Shown: positions 25,669 through 33,732 of the stretch, piece by piece
How the letters are laid out: each line of letters starts with the position of its first letter
Numbering within the stretch: the first letter of the stretch is position 1
Source of the DNA: Geomonas ferrireducens
Lineage (GTDB): Bacteria > Desulfobacterota > Desulfuromonadia > Geobacterales > Geobacteraceae
Length of the DNA stretch: 64,000 nucleotides
Assembly: GCF_004917065.1 (NCBI RefSeq)
Contig: NZ_SSYA01000001.1
Location: 433,001 to 497,000 of the forward strand
Reading direction: 5' to 3'
Position numbers and translations under genes: made by a program
The notes under the pieces: generated by a model
Databases searched by the model: none
What the model was told of the DNA's origin: nothing
The model's input: the letters and a program-made list of their open reading frames with translations, nothing else

Positions 25669-25788
25669 GTTTCCCTTCATCCGCCCGCCGCAGTTCCGGC
25701 AGGCGGAGATAAATATTAAATTGGTCGTTTTTTTGCGGCGACCCGTATAGAATGACCGCCGCACAAAAAGTCAAAAGGAGAGTCAGGC

Positions 25789-26400
25789 ATGCACGCAGCG
25801 GTACAGTGGCTGGTAGAAACGATAGGCGCGATGGGATACCCGGGGATCTTCCTCCTGATGGCGATGGAGAGTTCCGTCTTCCCGATCCCCAGCGAGCTCG
25901 TAATGCCGCCCGCCGGCTACCTGGCGCAGCAGGGGCAGATGAACATGCTCGCGGCCATCGTCTGCGGCACCGTGGGGAGCCTCATCGGCGCCTACGCCAA
26001 CTACTACGCGGCCCACTACCTCGGCCGTCCCCTGGTTCTTAAGTACGGCAAGTACGTCTTCATCACCGAGGAGAAGTTCGCCAAGGTGGAGCGCTTCTTC
26101 AAGGATCACGGCGAAATCTCCACCTTCATCGGGAGGCTTCTGCCGGTGGTCAGGCACCTGATCTCGCTTCCCGCCGGGCTTGCCGGGATGAACCACGTGA
26201 AGTTCTCGCTCTACACGCTTTTGGGCGCCGGGATCTGGGTCACCGTGCTCACCTTCATCGGCTACTTCATCGGGAGCAACCAGGACCTGATCATGAAGTA
26301 CTCGCACCAGGCGCTCATCGGCGTCGTCATCGTAAGCGCCGTGATCATCACCATCTACGTGAAGCTGCAGCGCAGAAACGGCGCCAGCTCGCCGGAATAA
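25789..26400 (+). CDS. DedA family membrane protein
   Basis: A 203-residue inner-membrane protein with several hydrophobic spans. The family motifs are present: FPIPSELVMPPAGYLA near residue 32, GAYANYYAAHYLGRPL near 67, and the F-x-GRLLPVVRHLISLPAG segment near 113-130. DedA proteins are linked to membrane lipid transport (flipping of undecaprenyl phosphate or phosphatidylethanolamine) and proton homeostasis. AAAAGGAGAG ribosome site. Transcribed divergently from the pyrophosphatase gene; a hairpin follows at 26414. Confidence 0.92.
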   Translation: MHAAVQWLVETIGAMGYPGIFLLMAMESSVFPIPSELVMPPAGYLAQQGQMNMLAAIVCGTVGSLIGAYANYYAAHYLGRPLVLKYGKYVFITEEKFAKVERFFKDHGEISTFIGRLLPVVRHLISLPAGLAGMNHVKFSLYTLLGAGIWVTVLTFIGYFIGSNQDLIMKYSHQALIGVVIVSAVIITIYVKLQRRNGASSPE

Positions 26401-26413
26401 CCCCACATAAATG

Positions 26414-26436
26414 AAGGGCGGGTCCAAGACCCGCCC
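26414..26436. terminator. Hairpin between convergent dedA-type and transaldolase genes
   Basis: AGGGCGGGTC (26414-26423) pairs with GACCCGCCCT (26427-26436). It has no T tract on the plus strand and a weak one on the minus strand, so a bidirectional stop is possible but not certain. Confidence 0.55.
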
Positions 26437-26502
26437 TCAGATAACGCCTTTGTTACCCGTCGCGGGGGGGAGCCCCCCGCGTCACCCTTCGAAACTCCCG
26501 CC

Positions 26503-27147
26503 TTACTTGGGAACCTTCTCCCAGTCCTCCAGGAACTTCTTGATCCCCGCGTCGGTGAGCGGGTGCTTCGCAAGCTGCAGCATGACCGAGTACGGGATGG
26601 TGCAGATGTCGGCGCCGATCATGGCGGAGTTCAGCACGTGTATGGGGTTCCTGATGCTCGCCACGATGATCTGGGCGTCCATGCCGTAGTTGTCGAAGAT
26701 GGTCCTGATCTCTTCGATGATCCCCATGCCGTCCTGGGAGATGTCGTCCAGGCGGCCGACGAACGGAGAGACGTAGGTGGCGCCCGCCTTGGCGGCGAGG
26801 AGAGCCTGCATCGGGGTGAAGATCAGCGTGACGTTGGTCTTGATCCCCTGCTTGTGCAGGGTCTTGGTCGCCTTGAGCCCTTCCGGGGTCATCGGGAGCT
26901 TGATGACGATGTTCGGGTGGATCTTCGCGAGCTCGGTTGCCTCGGCGATCATGCCGTCGTGCTCAAGGGAAATGACCTCGGCGGAGATCGGGCCGTCCAC
27001 GATCTCGGTGATCTCCTTGATCACTTCCTCAAAACGCCGGCCACTCTTGGCGATCAGGGAGGGGTTGGTGGTGACGCCGTCCACCAGGCCCAGTTCGTTG
27101 GCCTCCCGAATTTCCTTAACATCCGCTGTGTCGATAAAAAACTTCAT
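26503..27147 (-). CDS. Transaldolase / fructose-6-phosphate aldolase family
   Basis: A 214-residue short-form transaldolase. Begins [20 protein letters not shown] with the [14 protein letters not shown] motif (23-36). The Schiff-base Lys is Lys83 in [39 protein letters not shown] is present in order, and the [10 protein letters not shown] segment near 165 is typical. Short forms of this length are usually transaldolases (pentose phosphate pathway) in this group of bacteria, but fructose-6-phosphate aldolase activity cannot be excluded from sequence alone. Ribosome site GGAGGA. Downstream hairpin at 26414. Confidence 0.93.
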   Translation of the reverse strand: MKFFIDTADVKEIREANELGLVDGVTTNPSLIAKSGRRFEEVIKEITEIVDGPISAEVISLEHDGMIAEATELAKIHPNIVIKLPMTPEGLKATKTLHKQGIKTNVTLIFTPMQALLAAKAGATYVSPFVGRLDDISQDGMGIIEEIRTIFDNYGMDAQIIVASIRNPIHVLNSAMIGADICTIPYSVMLQLAKHPLTDAGIKKFLEDWEKVPK

Positions 27148-27166
27148 CTTTCCTCCGGTTGGTTGT

Positions 27167-27403
27167 TTATTGCCGCTGTTGCATCGCTTCGAATTTTCTC
27201 AGGCACTCCATGGAGCAGAAGTGATAGCGCTTCCCCTCCAGCCTGCCGACCACCGCGTCGGCCTCGGCTATGTACACGCCGCAGACCGGGTCCTGAAAGG
27301 TCTCGGCGGCGCTTTTTTCCTGCTTTTCTATCTTTTGGGGCGCTTTCCCCACGAACATGCGGTACACGAGGTACCCCAAAAGCGCCCAGATCAAAAATTT
27401 CAC
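27167..27403 (-). CDS. Small YHS-domain membrane protein
   Basis: A 78-residue protein. An N-terminal hydrophobic span ([15 protein letters not shown]) is followed by a charged linker and a YHS/TRASH metal-binding segment: DPVCGVYI and [13 protein letters not shown]. Such domains bind copper or other metals or accompany metal transporters. Located between folK (upstream on the same strand, 8 bases away) and the transaldolase gene, probably cotranscribed with folK. Confidence 0.8.
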   Translation of the reverse strand: MKFLIWALLGYLVYRMFVGKAPQKIEKQEKSAAETFQDPVCGVYIAEADAVVGRLEGKRYHFCSMECLRKFEAMQQRQ

Positions 27404-27411
27404 GTTTCCCC

Positions 27412-27900
27412 CTAGATCCTGACCACCTTCTCGGGAGAGGTCAGTTCCGTCAACAGTTCGATGATTCGCTTGCCCAAGGTCGGGTGTACCAGGTCGGGGG
27501 CGAGGTCGGCCAGCGGCTGGAGGGCGAAACGACGCTCGGCCAGGCGCGGATGCGGGATGGTGAGCTCGTCGCCGGTCATGACCAGCTCGCCGTAGAGGAG
27601 GATGTCGAGGTCCATGCTGCGTGCGCCCCAGCGCTGCGACGGCGCCCGGTGGAAGACGTCCTTTTCCAGCCGCTTCAGCCGGGCCAGGAGATCGAGCGGC
27701 GCAAGCTCCGTGTTGAGGCGCACCACGGCGTTGTAGAAGTTATCCTGGGGCACCCCTCCGACCGGTTCGGTCTCGTAGAAGGGGGACACCGCGGTGACAC
27801 GCGTTTGCGGCAGCTTCCCGAGCTCGGCAATCGCCATCAGAAGCTTCAACTCGCGGTCGCCGATGTTGCTCCCCAGTCCTATGTACGCGCATTGTTCCAC
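27412..27900 (-). CDS. folK: 2-amino-4-hydroxy-6-hydroxymethyldihydropteridine pyrophosphokinase
   Basis: Folate biosynthesis enzyme that transfers pyrophosphate from ATP to the pterin. 162 residues with GLGSNIGD (8-15), the SPFYETEPVGGVPQDNFYN substrate region, and the RWGARSMDLDILLYG motif carrying the magnesium-binding Asp pair, then IPHPRLAERRFALQPLADL. All are standard. Transcribed away from the 21-bp repeat array, whose first degenerate unit begins about 40-60 bases upstream of the ATG. Confidence 0.95.
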   Translation of the reverse strand: MEQCAYIGLGSNIGDRELKLLMAIAELGKLPQTRVTAVSPFYETEPVGGVPQDNFYNAVVRLNTELAPLDLLARLKRLEKDVFHRAPSQRWGARSMDLDILLYGELVMTGDELTIPHPRLAERRFALQPLADLAPDLVHPTLGKRIIELLTELTSPEKVVRI

Positions 27901-27961
27901 AGTGGCAGATTAGAACATAAATCCCTTTTTTTTTCAACCCTGCCCCGCGATTCGGATCAGG

Positions 27962-28402
27962 CGCCGGTTCACCCCACGGACGCGTTCCAAGTTGGTACGC
28001 GCGCGTTGCAAACTTATACGTCCACGTTTCAAGTTCGCACGTCCATGTTTCAAGTTCACACGTCCGCGTTGCAAGTTCGCACGTCCACGTTGCAAGTTTG
28101 CACGCGCACGTTGCAAGTTTGCATGTCCACGTTGCAAGTTTGCACGCGCAAGTTTCAAGTTTGCATGTCCACGTTGCAAGTTTGCACGCGCACGTTTCAA
28201 GTTTGCACGACCACGTTGCAAGTTTGCATGTCCACGTTGCAAGTTTGCACGCGCACGTTTCAAGTTTGCACGCGCACGTTTCAAGTTTGCACCACCACGT
28301 TGCAAGTTTGCACGCGCAAGTTGCAAATTCCCACGCGCGCGTTCCGAATTCCCACGGGCTCGTTCCGGTTCACCCCAATCAGGTTCCGGTTCAGCCTAAA
28401 TC
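27962..28402. repeat. Tandem array of a 21-bp unit, about 18-20 copies
   Basis: Contiguous 21-base units in fixed register from 27983 to 28381, with decaying copies at each end (27962 and 28382). The central unit is CGTTGCAAGTTTGCACGCGCA or close variants (one base changed in most copies). Seven or more units contain TGCAAGTTTGCA, a perfect dyad with a 2-base centre. The period equals two DNA turns and seven codons, so several frames stay open on both strands (for example VASLHAH on plus, ANLQRGR on minus). GC content is visibly lower than in flanking genes. No spacers, so not CRISPR. Confidence 0.95.
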
Positions 28403-28483
28403 GCCGCAGCTTTTCTCTGCAGGGGCCGGGCCCGTAAAATTTCTCGTGGAAACGCGGGCATGGCGGATAGGATGGTCCGAAGT

Positions 28484-28512
28484 TTCACAGCACGTGGATT
28501 AGATGCTATACT
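28484..28512 (+). promoter_or_regulatory. Sigma-70 promoter for the small TPR gene
   Basis: TTCACA (28484-28489), 17 bases, TATACT (28507-28512) with TGC directly before it (extended -10). Lies just past the repeat array and about 75 bases before the GTG start. Confidence 0.7.
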
Positions 28513-28587
28513 TTTCCATCTTAATCTGCCAAGGGCGCGGACCTCCCCGTGCACCGGCCGACCGGCGAAGCAACAACAGGAGAACGC

Positions 28588-29046
28588 GTGAACACTGCAG
28601 AGATTGCCGAAATGGAAACCGACGAACTGGTGCATCTCGGGAAGGAGGCGCTGGAAACGCGCCGCTTCACTGTGGCGCAACGCTACCTGCATGCCGCCCT
28701 GGAAAAGGAGCGCACGCCAGAGCACCTCTCCCTTTACGCCCTGGCTTTGGCCCAGGCGACAGGAAACGTGCAGACGGCGGTAACCCTCTGCCAGGAGGCG
28801 GTCAAGAGAGAGCCCAAGAATTCGAACCATTACCTGCGACTTGGCACAATCTACCTAGCCGCCGGAAGAAAGAAAGAGGCGATCAGGGCGCTGCATCTGG
28901 GACTCAGGGTGGGAAAGAATCCCGCCATCACGAAACTTTTGCAGGCACTTGGGCAGCGGGAACGGCCGGTGCTCCCGTTCCTTTCCAGGGGGAATCCGGT
29001 CAACAAGTATCTTGGCAAGATAAGGAGCAGCCTCTTCAAAAAGTAA
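28588..29046 (+). CDS. Small TPR-repeat protein
   Basis: A 152-residue helical protein with two to three tetratricopeptide repeats (about 10-115): for example LVHLGKEALETRRFTVAQRY and HYLRLGTIYLAAGRKKEAI. TPR domains bind other proteins; the partner is unknown. The C-terminus (SRGNPVNKYLGKIRSSLFKK) is basic. GTG 28588 is chosen because AGGAG lies seven bases upstream; an in-frame start at 28549 has no ribosome site. Expressed from a good promoter located beside the repeat array. Confidence 0.8.
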   Translation: MNTAEIAEMETDELVHLGKEALETRRFTVAQRYLHAALEKERTPEHLSLYALALAQATGNVQTAVTLCQEAVKREPKNSNHYLRLGTIYLAAGRKKEAIRALHLGLRVGKNPAITKLLQALGQRERPVLPFLSRGNPVNKYLGKIRSSLFKK

Positions 29047-29149
29047 AAGGCTCATCCGGGAATGCCGTGGCGGGTGCCACGAAGCGCCGCAGGGTGGGGA
29101 ACTATCTCCGGGGGAGGAGAGATCCATATATAAACGGACGGGGGGACGG

Positions 29150-29548
29150 ATGATCCAATACATTACGCTGAAAAGCAGGGAGAGGACGGAGTTGATCGAC
29201 ATCACCGCGCGGGTGGAGGATCTGGTCGCGGCGGCAATGGTGGGAGGCGGCACCTGTGATGTCTTCGTGCTGCACACGACGGCCGGGGTCACCGTGAACG
29301 AAGGGGCCGACCCGGCGGTGAAGCGGGACATCGCGAACTGCCTCGACCAGCTGGTGCCGGACGCGCACTACTTCACCCACGCGGAAGGAAACTCCGCGGC
29401 GCACGTGAAATCGACCCTGGTGGGGACCTGCCAGAGGCTCTTGATCGATAGGGGCAAGCTTTTGCTGGGGACCTGGCAGGCGCTCTACTTCTGCGAGTTC
29501 GACGGCCCGCGTGAGCGGCGCGTGGCGGTGAGGATCAGCGGGGATTAG
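29150..29548 (+). CDS. yjbQ: YjbQ family protein (secondary thiamine-phosphate synthase-like)
   Basis: 132 residues, full length for the family. Conserved features: VFVLHTTAGVTVNEGADP, the DAHYFTHAEGNSAAHVKS motif with several His, and GTWQALYFCEFDGPR near the end, all in order. E. coli YjbQ has a weak thiamine-phosphate synthase activity and the fold is a trimer with a metal site. Notably, the convergent neighbour is thiL, whose product uses thiamine phosphate. The stop overlaps the thiL stop (TTAG), so the two messages overlap at their ends. Confidence 0.88.
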   Translation: MIQYITLKSRERTELIDITARVEDLVAAAMVGGGTCDVFVLHTTAGVTVNEGADPAVKRDIANCLDQLVPDAHYFTHAEGNSAAHVKSTLVGTCQRLLIDRGKLLLGTWQALYFCEFDGPRERRVAVRISGD

Positions 29549-30519
29549 GCGAAATGGTCGAAGCCGCGCCTCGGCGCGCGGTAGGGCGTCCCGTCGGGAG
29601 CGGCGAGCTCGATTCCGGAGCCGGCGGTGACCGTTCCGATCACGGAAACCGGGACTCCGGCGCGGGCACAGACCTCCATGGCTTCAGCATCCCTACCTTC
29701 AGGAATGCAAAACAGCAACTCATAGTCCTCCCCACCCGAGAGCGCCAGGGCGAACGGGTCTTCGGCGCACTCGGAGAGGTATTCGTCGGACAGCGGCAGC
29801 TTCGCAAGCTCCAGACGCGCACCCACGCCTGACATCTCGCAGATGTGCCCCAAATCCTGCAGCACCCCGTCGCTTACGTCGATCATGGCGGTGACGCACC
29901 CCGCCTCGGCGAGGGCGATCCCCGCCTCCACCCTCGGGGTCGGGTCGAGCTGCCGCGAAACCAGGAATCCCTCCCGCTCCCCGCGCATGAGCTGGTTCAG
30001 CCCCGCCGCCGCGTCCCCGACCGTCCCGGTCACGCAGACCAAATCCCCCGGCTGCGCGCCGCTTCGCTTCAAGACCAGCTCGGGACGCTGCTCGCCAAGC
30101 GCGGTGACCGAGATGGCAAGCCCCCCCTTGGAGGCGCAGGTGTCCCCGCCGACCAGGGTCGCGCCGAAGCGCTCCGCCTGCTCCAGCATACCGGCCATGA
30201 AGCCGTCCATGAATTCCAGAGGTACGTCCTTGGGAAGTGCCACGCCGAGCAGGAAGTGGCGCGGGTGCGCCCCCATGGCCGCGACATCGGATAGGTTGAC
30301 GGAAAGCGATTTCCTGCCGAGGGTGCGCGGATCGCAGAAGGAGAGGTCGAAGTGGACCCCTTCAAGGAGCATGTCGGAGGTGATGAGGGTGACGAATCCT
30401 TGGGTGGGAACGAGCGCCGCCGCGTCGTCCCCGATGCCCAGAAGCACCGAGGGTGACGCGGCGACGTGTGCCTTTATCCTGTCGATGAGGCCGAATTCCC
30501 CGAGTTCAGCAAGTTTCAA
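29545..30519 (-). CDS. thiL: Thiamine-monophosphate kinase
   Basis: Phosphorylates thiamine monophosphate to the active cofactor. 324 residues: LGIGDDAAAL near the start (metal and ATP), the SDMLLEGVHFDL segment, KSLSVNLSDVAAMGAHPRHFLLGVALP, LVGGDTCAS, and SGGEDYELLF near 263. All are characteristic of ThiL in the PurM superfamily. The ATG at 30519 overlaps the lon stop by four bases, so it is translated from the hsp20-lon-thiL message. Confidence 0.95.
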   Translation of the reverse strand: MKLAELGEFGLIDRIKAHVAASPSVLLGIGDDAAALVPTQGFVTLITSDMLLEGVHFDLSFCDPRTLGRKSLSVNLSDVAAMGAHPRHFLLGVALPKDVPLEFMDGFMAGMLEQAERFGATLVGGDTCASKGGLAISVTALGEQRPELVLKRSGAQPGDLVCVTGTVGDAAAGLNQLMRGEREGFLVSRQLDPTPRVEAGIALAEAGCVTAMIDVSDGVLQDLGHICEMSGVGARLELAKLPLSDEYLSECAEDPFALALSGGEDYELLFCIPEGRDAEAMEVCARAGVPVSVIGTVTAGSGIELAAPDGTPYRAPRRGFDHFA

Positions 30520-32951
30520 GCCTTGCCCCTCACCGTGGATACCGGGACCCTGGTCCTCACCTTGGTCTTCGGAGGCTCAGCCTTTTGAGGCTTGGGCGCC
30601 GGGGGGGGATACTTCTCGAGGGCGACCGCCAGTACATCGTCGATGTTGGAGGCGGTGACGATCTTCAGCTTCTTGAGGATGGTCTTCGGAACGTCCTCGA
30701 GGTCCTTCTTGTTCTGCACCGGGATGATCACCGTGGTGACGCCGAGGCGCGCCGCGGCGAGGATCTTCTCCTTCAGGCCGCCGATCGGGAGCACCTTGCC
30801 GCGCAGGGTGATTTCGCCGGTCATGGCAACCTCTTTTCTGACCGGGATCTTGGTGAGCGCCGAGACCAGCGCGGTCGCCATGGTGACCCCAGCCGAGGGT
30901 CCGTCCTTCGGAATGGCGCCGGCGGGGACGTGCACGTGGATGTCGATGCCGGAGCTGAAGTCCTCGCCTATGTGCAGTTCCGTGGTCCGGGAGCGGATGT
31001 AGGAGAGTGCCGCCTGGACCGACTCTTTCATCACGTCGCCCAGCTGGCCGGTGAGCGTCAGCCCCCCCTTCCCTTTCATCACGGTCGCCTCGACGAAGAG
31101 CACCTCGCCCCCCACGGGGGTCCAGGCAAGGCCGGTGACCACGCCGACCTCGTTCTTATCCATCTCCTCCTCGCGCAGGAACTTCGGAGGGCCCAAGTAC
31201 TTGGCGACGGTGCCCGCGGTGATGACGAATTTCTCACCCTTCCCTTCGGCGTACTTCCGCGCCACCTTGCGGCAGACGCTGCCGATCTCGCGCTCCAGGT
31301 TCCTAAGCCCCGCCTCGCGGGTGTACTTGGCGATGATCGCCCTCAAGGCCTCCTCGGAGAAGACGACGATCTCCTCGGTGATGCCGTTTTCCTTCACCTG
31401 GCGCGGCACGAGGTAGCGCTTGGCGATGCCGAGTTTCTCCTCTTCGGTGTAGCCCGCGAGGTTGATCACCTCCATCCTGTCCCTAAGCGGACCGGGGATG
31501 GTGTCCATCTGGTTCGCCGTCGCGATGAACATCACGTTGGAGAGGTTGAAGGGGAGGTTTATGTAGTGATCCGAGAAGCTGTTGTTCTGCTCCGGATCGA
31601 GCACCTCTAAAAGCGCCGAGGAGGGATCCCCCCTGAAGTCGCTCCCGAGCTTATCGAGCTCGTCGAGCATGAAGACCGGGTTGTTCGAGCCGGCCTGCTT
31701 GAGCCCCTGGATGATGCGACCGGGAAGCGCGCCGACGTAGGTGCGCCGGTGCCCGCGGATCTCGGCCTCGTCGCGCACGCCCCCAAGGGAAATGCGCACG
31801 AACTTCCTCCCCATGGCGCGGGCGATGGACTTGCCGAGGCTCGTCTTGCCGACCCCCGGGGGGCCGACGAAGCAGAGGATCGGGCCCTTCATCTTCTTCT
31901 TGAGTTTCCTGACCGCCAGGAACTCGAGGATGCGCTCCTTCACCTTCTCCAGGAAGTAGTGGTCCTCGTTGAGGATCTCGGAGGCGCGGTTGATCTCGAG
32001 GGAGTCCTTGGTCGCCTTCCCCCACGGGATGTCCACCATCCAGTCGAGGAAGGTCCGCAGCATACCCGCTTCGGCGGCGTCCGGATGCATCTGCTCCAGG
32101 CGCCCCAGCTGCTTCAGGGCCTCCTTCTCGACGTTTTGAGGCATCTTGGCGTTTTCGATGGACTTTCTGAGCTCCGCCATCTCCTCGCTGCGCGCGTCGG
32201 TCTCGCCTAGCTCCTGCTGGATGGCGCGCAACTGCTCGCGCAGGTAGTACTCGCGCTGGCTCTTACCCATCTCCTCCTTGGCGGCGGACTGGATGCGCGC
32301 CTGCATGTTGAGAAGCTCGCTCTCCTTGTTCAAGAGGTCGTTCACGCGCTTCAGGCGCTCCAGCGGATCGACCACCTCCAAAAGCCCCTGCGCCTCCTCG
32401 ACCTTGAGCCCTATGTTGCTCGCCACCAGGTCGGCCAGGGCACCAGGCTCCTGCATGTTCTCGACGATGACCATGACCTCGGGGGAAACGGCCTTGCCGA
32501 GCGCCACGATCTTCGCGAGTTCCTCTTTGACGGTACGGATGAGCGCCTCGGCCTCGAGGGTATTCTCAGGGGCGGCGGGCTCCAGGATGCGGTCGATGCG
32601 CACCGAGTAGAAGGGCTTGTCGGCCAGGTATTCGGTGATGCGCGCCTTGGTGAGCCCCTGCACCAGGATCTTAACCCTGCCGTCGGGGAGCTTCAGCATG
32701 CGCATGATCATGGCGACCGTGCCGACCTCGTAGATCGCCTCGGGTGCCGGGTCCTCGTCCCCCACGTCCCGCTGCGTCGCAAGGAAGATCATGCGGTCCT
32801 TGGAGAGTGCGTGATCGACGGCGGCGATCGATATCTCCCGCCCCACGAAAAGCGGCAGAATCATGTATGGATAGACGACCACGTCCCGAACCGGGAGCAG
32901 CGGCAGAACATCCGGTATGTTCAGTTCTTCGGTCTCCTGCCTGTTTTCCAT
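30516..32951 (-). CDS. lon: ATP-dependent protease Lon
   Basis: 811-residue serine/lysine protease of the AAA+ class that degrades damaged and regulatory proteins. N-terminal substrate domain (about 12-210), coiled coil, Walker A GPPGVGKT at 363-370, Walker B FMLDELD at 427-433, and the catalytic dyad Ser686 (PKDGPSAG) and Lys729 (GLKEKI). Ends in a basic, Pro-rich tail (about 780-811). Ten bases after hsp20 on the same strand, and overlapping thiL, so heat-shock genes and thiL share a transcript. Confidence 0.97.
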   Translation of the reverse strand: MENRQETEELNIPDVLPLLPVRDVVVYPYMILPLFVGREISIAAVDHALSKDRMIFLATQRDVGDEDPAPEAIYEVGTVAMIMRMLKLPDGRVKILVQGLTKARITEYLADKPFYSVRIDRILEPAAPENTLEAEALIRTVKEELAKIVALGKAVSPEVMVIVENMQEPGALADLVASNIGLKVEEAQGLLEVVDPLERLKRVNDLLNKESELLNMQARIQSAAKEEMGKSQREYYLREQLRAIQQELGETDARSEEMAELRKSIENAKMPQNVEKEALKQLGRLEQMHPDAAEAGMLRTFLDWMVDIPWGKATKDSLEINRASEILNEDHYFLEKVKERILEFLAVRKLKKKMKGPILCFVGPPGVGKTSLGKSIARAMGRKFVRISLGGVRDEAEIRGHRRTYVGALPGRIIQGLKQAGSNNPVFMLDELDKLGSDFRGDPSSALLEVLDPEQNNSFSDHYINLPFNLSNVMFIATANQMDTIPGPLRDRMEVINLAGYTEEEKLGIAKRYLVPRQVKENGITEEIVVFSEEALRAIIAKYTREAGLRNLEREIGSVCRKVARKYAEGKGEKFVITAGTVAKYLGPPKFLREEEMDKNEVGVVTGLAWTPVGGEVLFVEATVMKGKGGLTLTGQLGDVMKESVQAALSYIRSRTTELHIGEDFSSGIDIHVHVPAGAIPKDGPSAGVTMATALVSALTKIPVRKEVAMTGEITLRGKVLPIGGLKEKILAAARLGVTTVIIPVQNKKDLEDVPKTILKKLKIVTASNIDDVLAVALEKYPPPAPKPQKAEPPKTKVRTRVPVSTVRGKA

Positions 32952-32961
32952 GTACTTCTCC

Positions 32962-33402
32962 TTACTCTATCGGGATCTCCCGGATGTGCGGTTTGTCGTT
33001 CTTGCGCCAGGGGAACGCCACGGTAAGCAGACCGTTGCGGCAGCCGGCTTTCACCCCGTCCAGGTCGGCGCCTGGGGGGACCTCGACGGCCCGGCAGAAG
33101 CGCCCGGCGGGGCGCTCGAGGCAGATATAGGTGGCGCCGGGGTCGGTCTCCTCGCGGATGTTCCCCTCGATCACCAGGGTGGAACAGCAAAGGCTCAGGG
33201 TGATGTCTTCGCGGTTGCAACCGGGGAGCTCGACCTCGACGACGAACGAGTTGCCGGTCTCGTAGATGTCCACCAGCGGGGCATGTTCCTTTTCGGCGAC
33301 TCCCTCCCGCCCCTCAAGCGTGGTGAGATAACGGAAGATCTCGTCCATCTGCTGGCGGAACAGGTTCAACCACTCCAACGGTTCCTTCGGAATCACCGCC
33401 AT
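32962..33402 (-). CDS. Small heat-shock protein, Hsp20 family
   Basis: 146 residues with an alpha-crystallin domain (about 40-135): VDIYETGNSFVVEVELPG, the FCRAVEVPPG region (FxRxxxLP-like) and NGLLTVAFPW near the end. Holdase chaperone that binds unfolding proteins. Several Cys (62, 77, 78, 94) are unusual for the family and could be redox sensitive. Located first in the hsp20-lon-thiL run. A terminal IxI-like motif (REIPIE) is present, as in other members. Confidence 0.9.
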   Translation of the reverse strand: MAVIPKEPLEWLNLFRQQMDEIFRYLTTLEGREGVAEKEHAPLVDIYETGNSFVVEVELPGCNREDITLSLCCSTLVIEGNIREETDPGATYICLERPAGRFCRAVEVPPGADLDGVKAGCRNGLLTVAFPWRKNDKPHIREIPIE

Positions 33403-33499
33403 TTCGACCCTCTCGCCCGACGCCCTCTTCCCGGCCGCCGGGGCCGTGACCGCTAAAGAAAAACCGGCCCCGTGGTGCCCACCCGGACCGGTGCAGATG

Positions 33500-33527
33500 A
33501 TTTAACCATCTTTATCATGAAAGTCAA
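33500..33527 (-). promoter_or_regulatory. Putative promoter for hsp20-lon-thiL
   Basis: On the minus strand TTGACT (33527-33522), 16 bases, TTAAAT (33505-33500). It lies about 100 bases before the hsp20 ATG in the 330-base divergent gap (33403-33732). I could not see a clear sigma-32 consensus or CIRCE element in that gap. Confidence 0.45.
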
Positions 33528-33616
33528 GGTAATCCGCCTTAACCTTGGAGCCCCCGCGCCAGGCAAGGCTTCCGGGGCGCAAAGGATCGGTATCGTTAAT
33601 GATTGGCGTTTTGGAA

Positions 33617-33645
33617 TTGAATTTAGCACCCCCGATGTGTATAAT
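33617..33645 (+). promoter_or_regulatory. Sigma-70 promoter for the large TPR gene
   Basis: TTGAAT (33617-33622), 17 bases, TATAAT (33640-33645). Perfect -10. The leader is about 80 bases. Confidence 0.8.
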
Positions 33646-33732
33646 CCGCCATCCTCGCACGGTCCCCAGGACCGAGCCGCCGGCGCCCACGGCGCCTTCC
33701 ATGTCCTCATTAAATTTTCAAAAGGGCCTTAC

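Noticed and set aside
27962-28402. CRISPR array
   Set aside because: Units are contiguous with no unique spacers and there is no cas gene near.
26563-28437. Long plus-strand ORF of 624 codons across the transaldolase, YHS and folK genes
   Set aside because: It is the shadow of three real minus-strand genes and continues through the 21-bp array only because that period keeps frames open.
33403-33732. Sigma-32 or CIRCE heat-shock control element before hsp20-lon
   Set aside because: No CCCCAT-type -10 or nine-base inverted repeat of the CIRCE type could be found; only a sigma-70-like promoter is supported.
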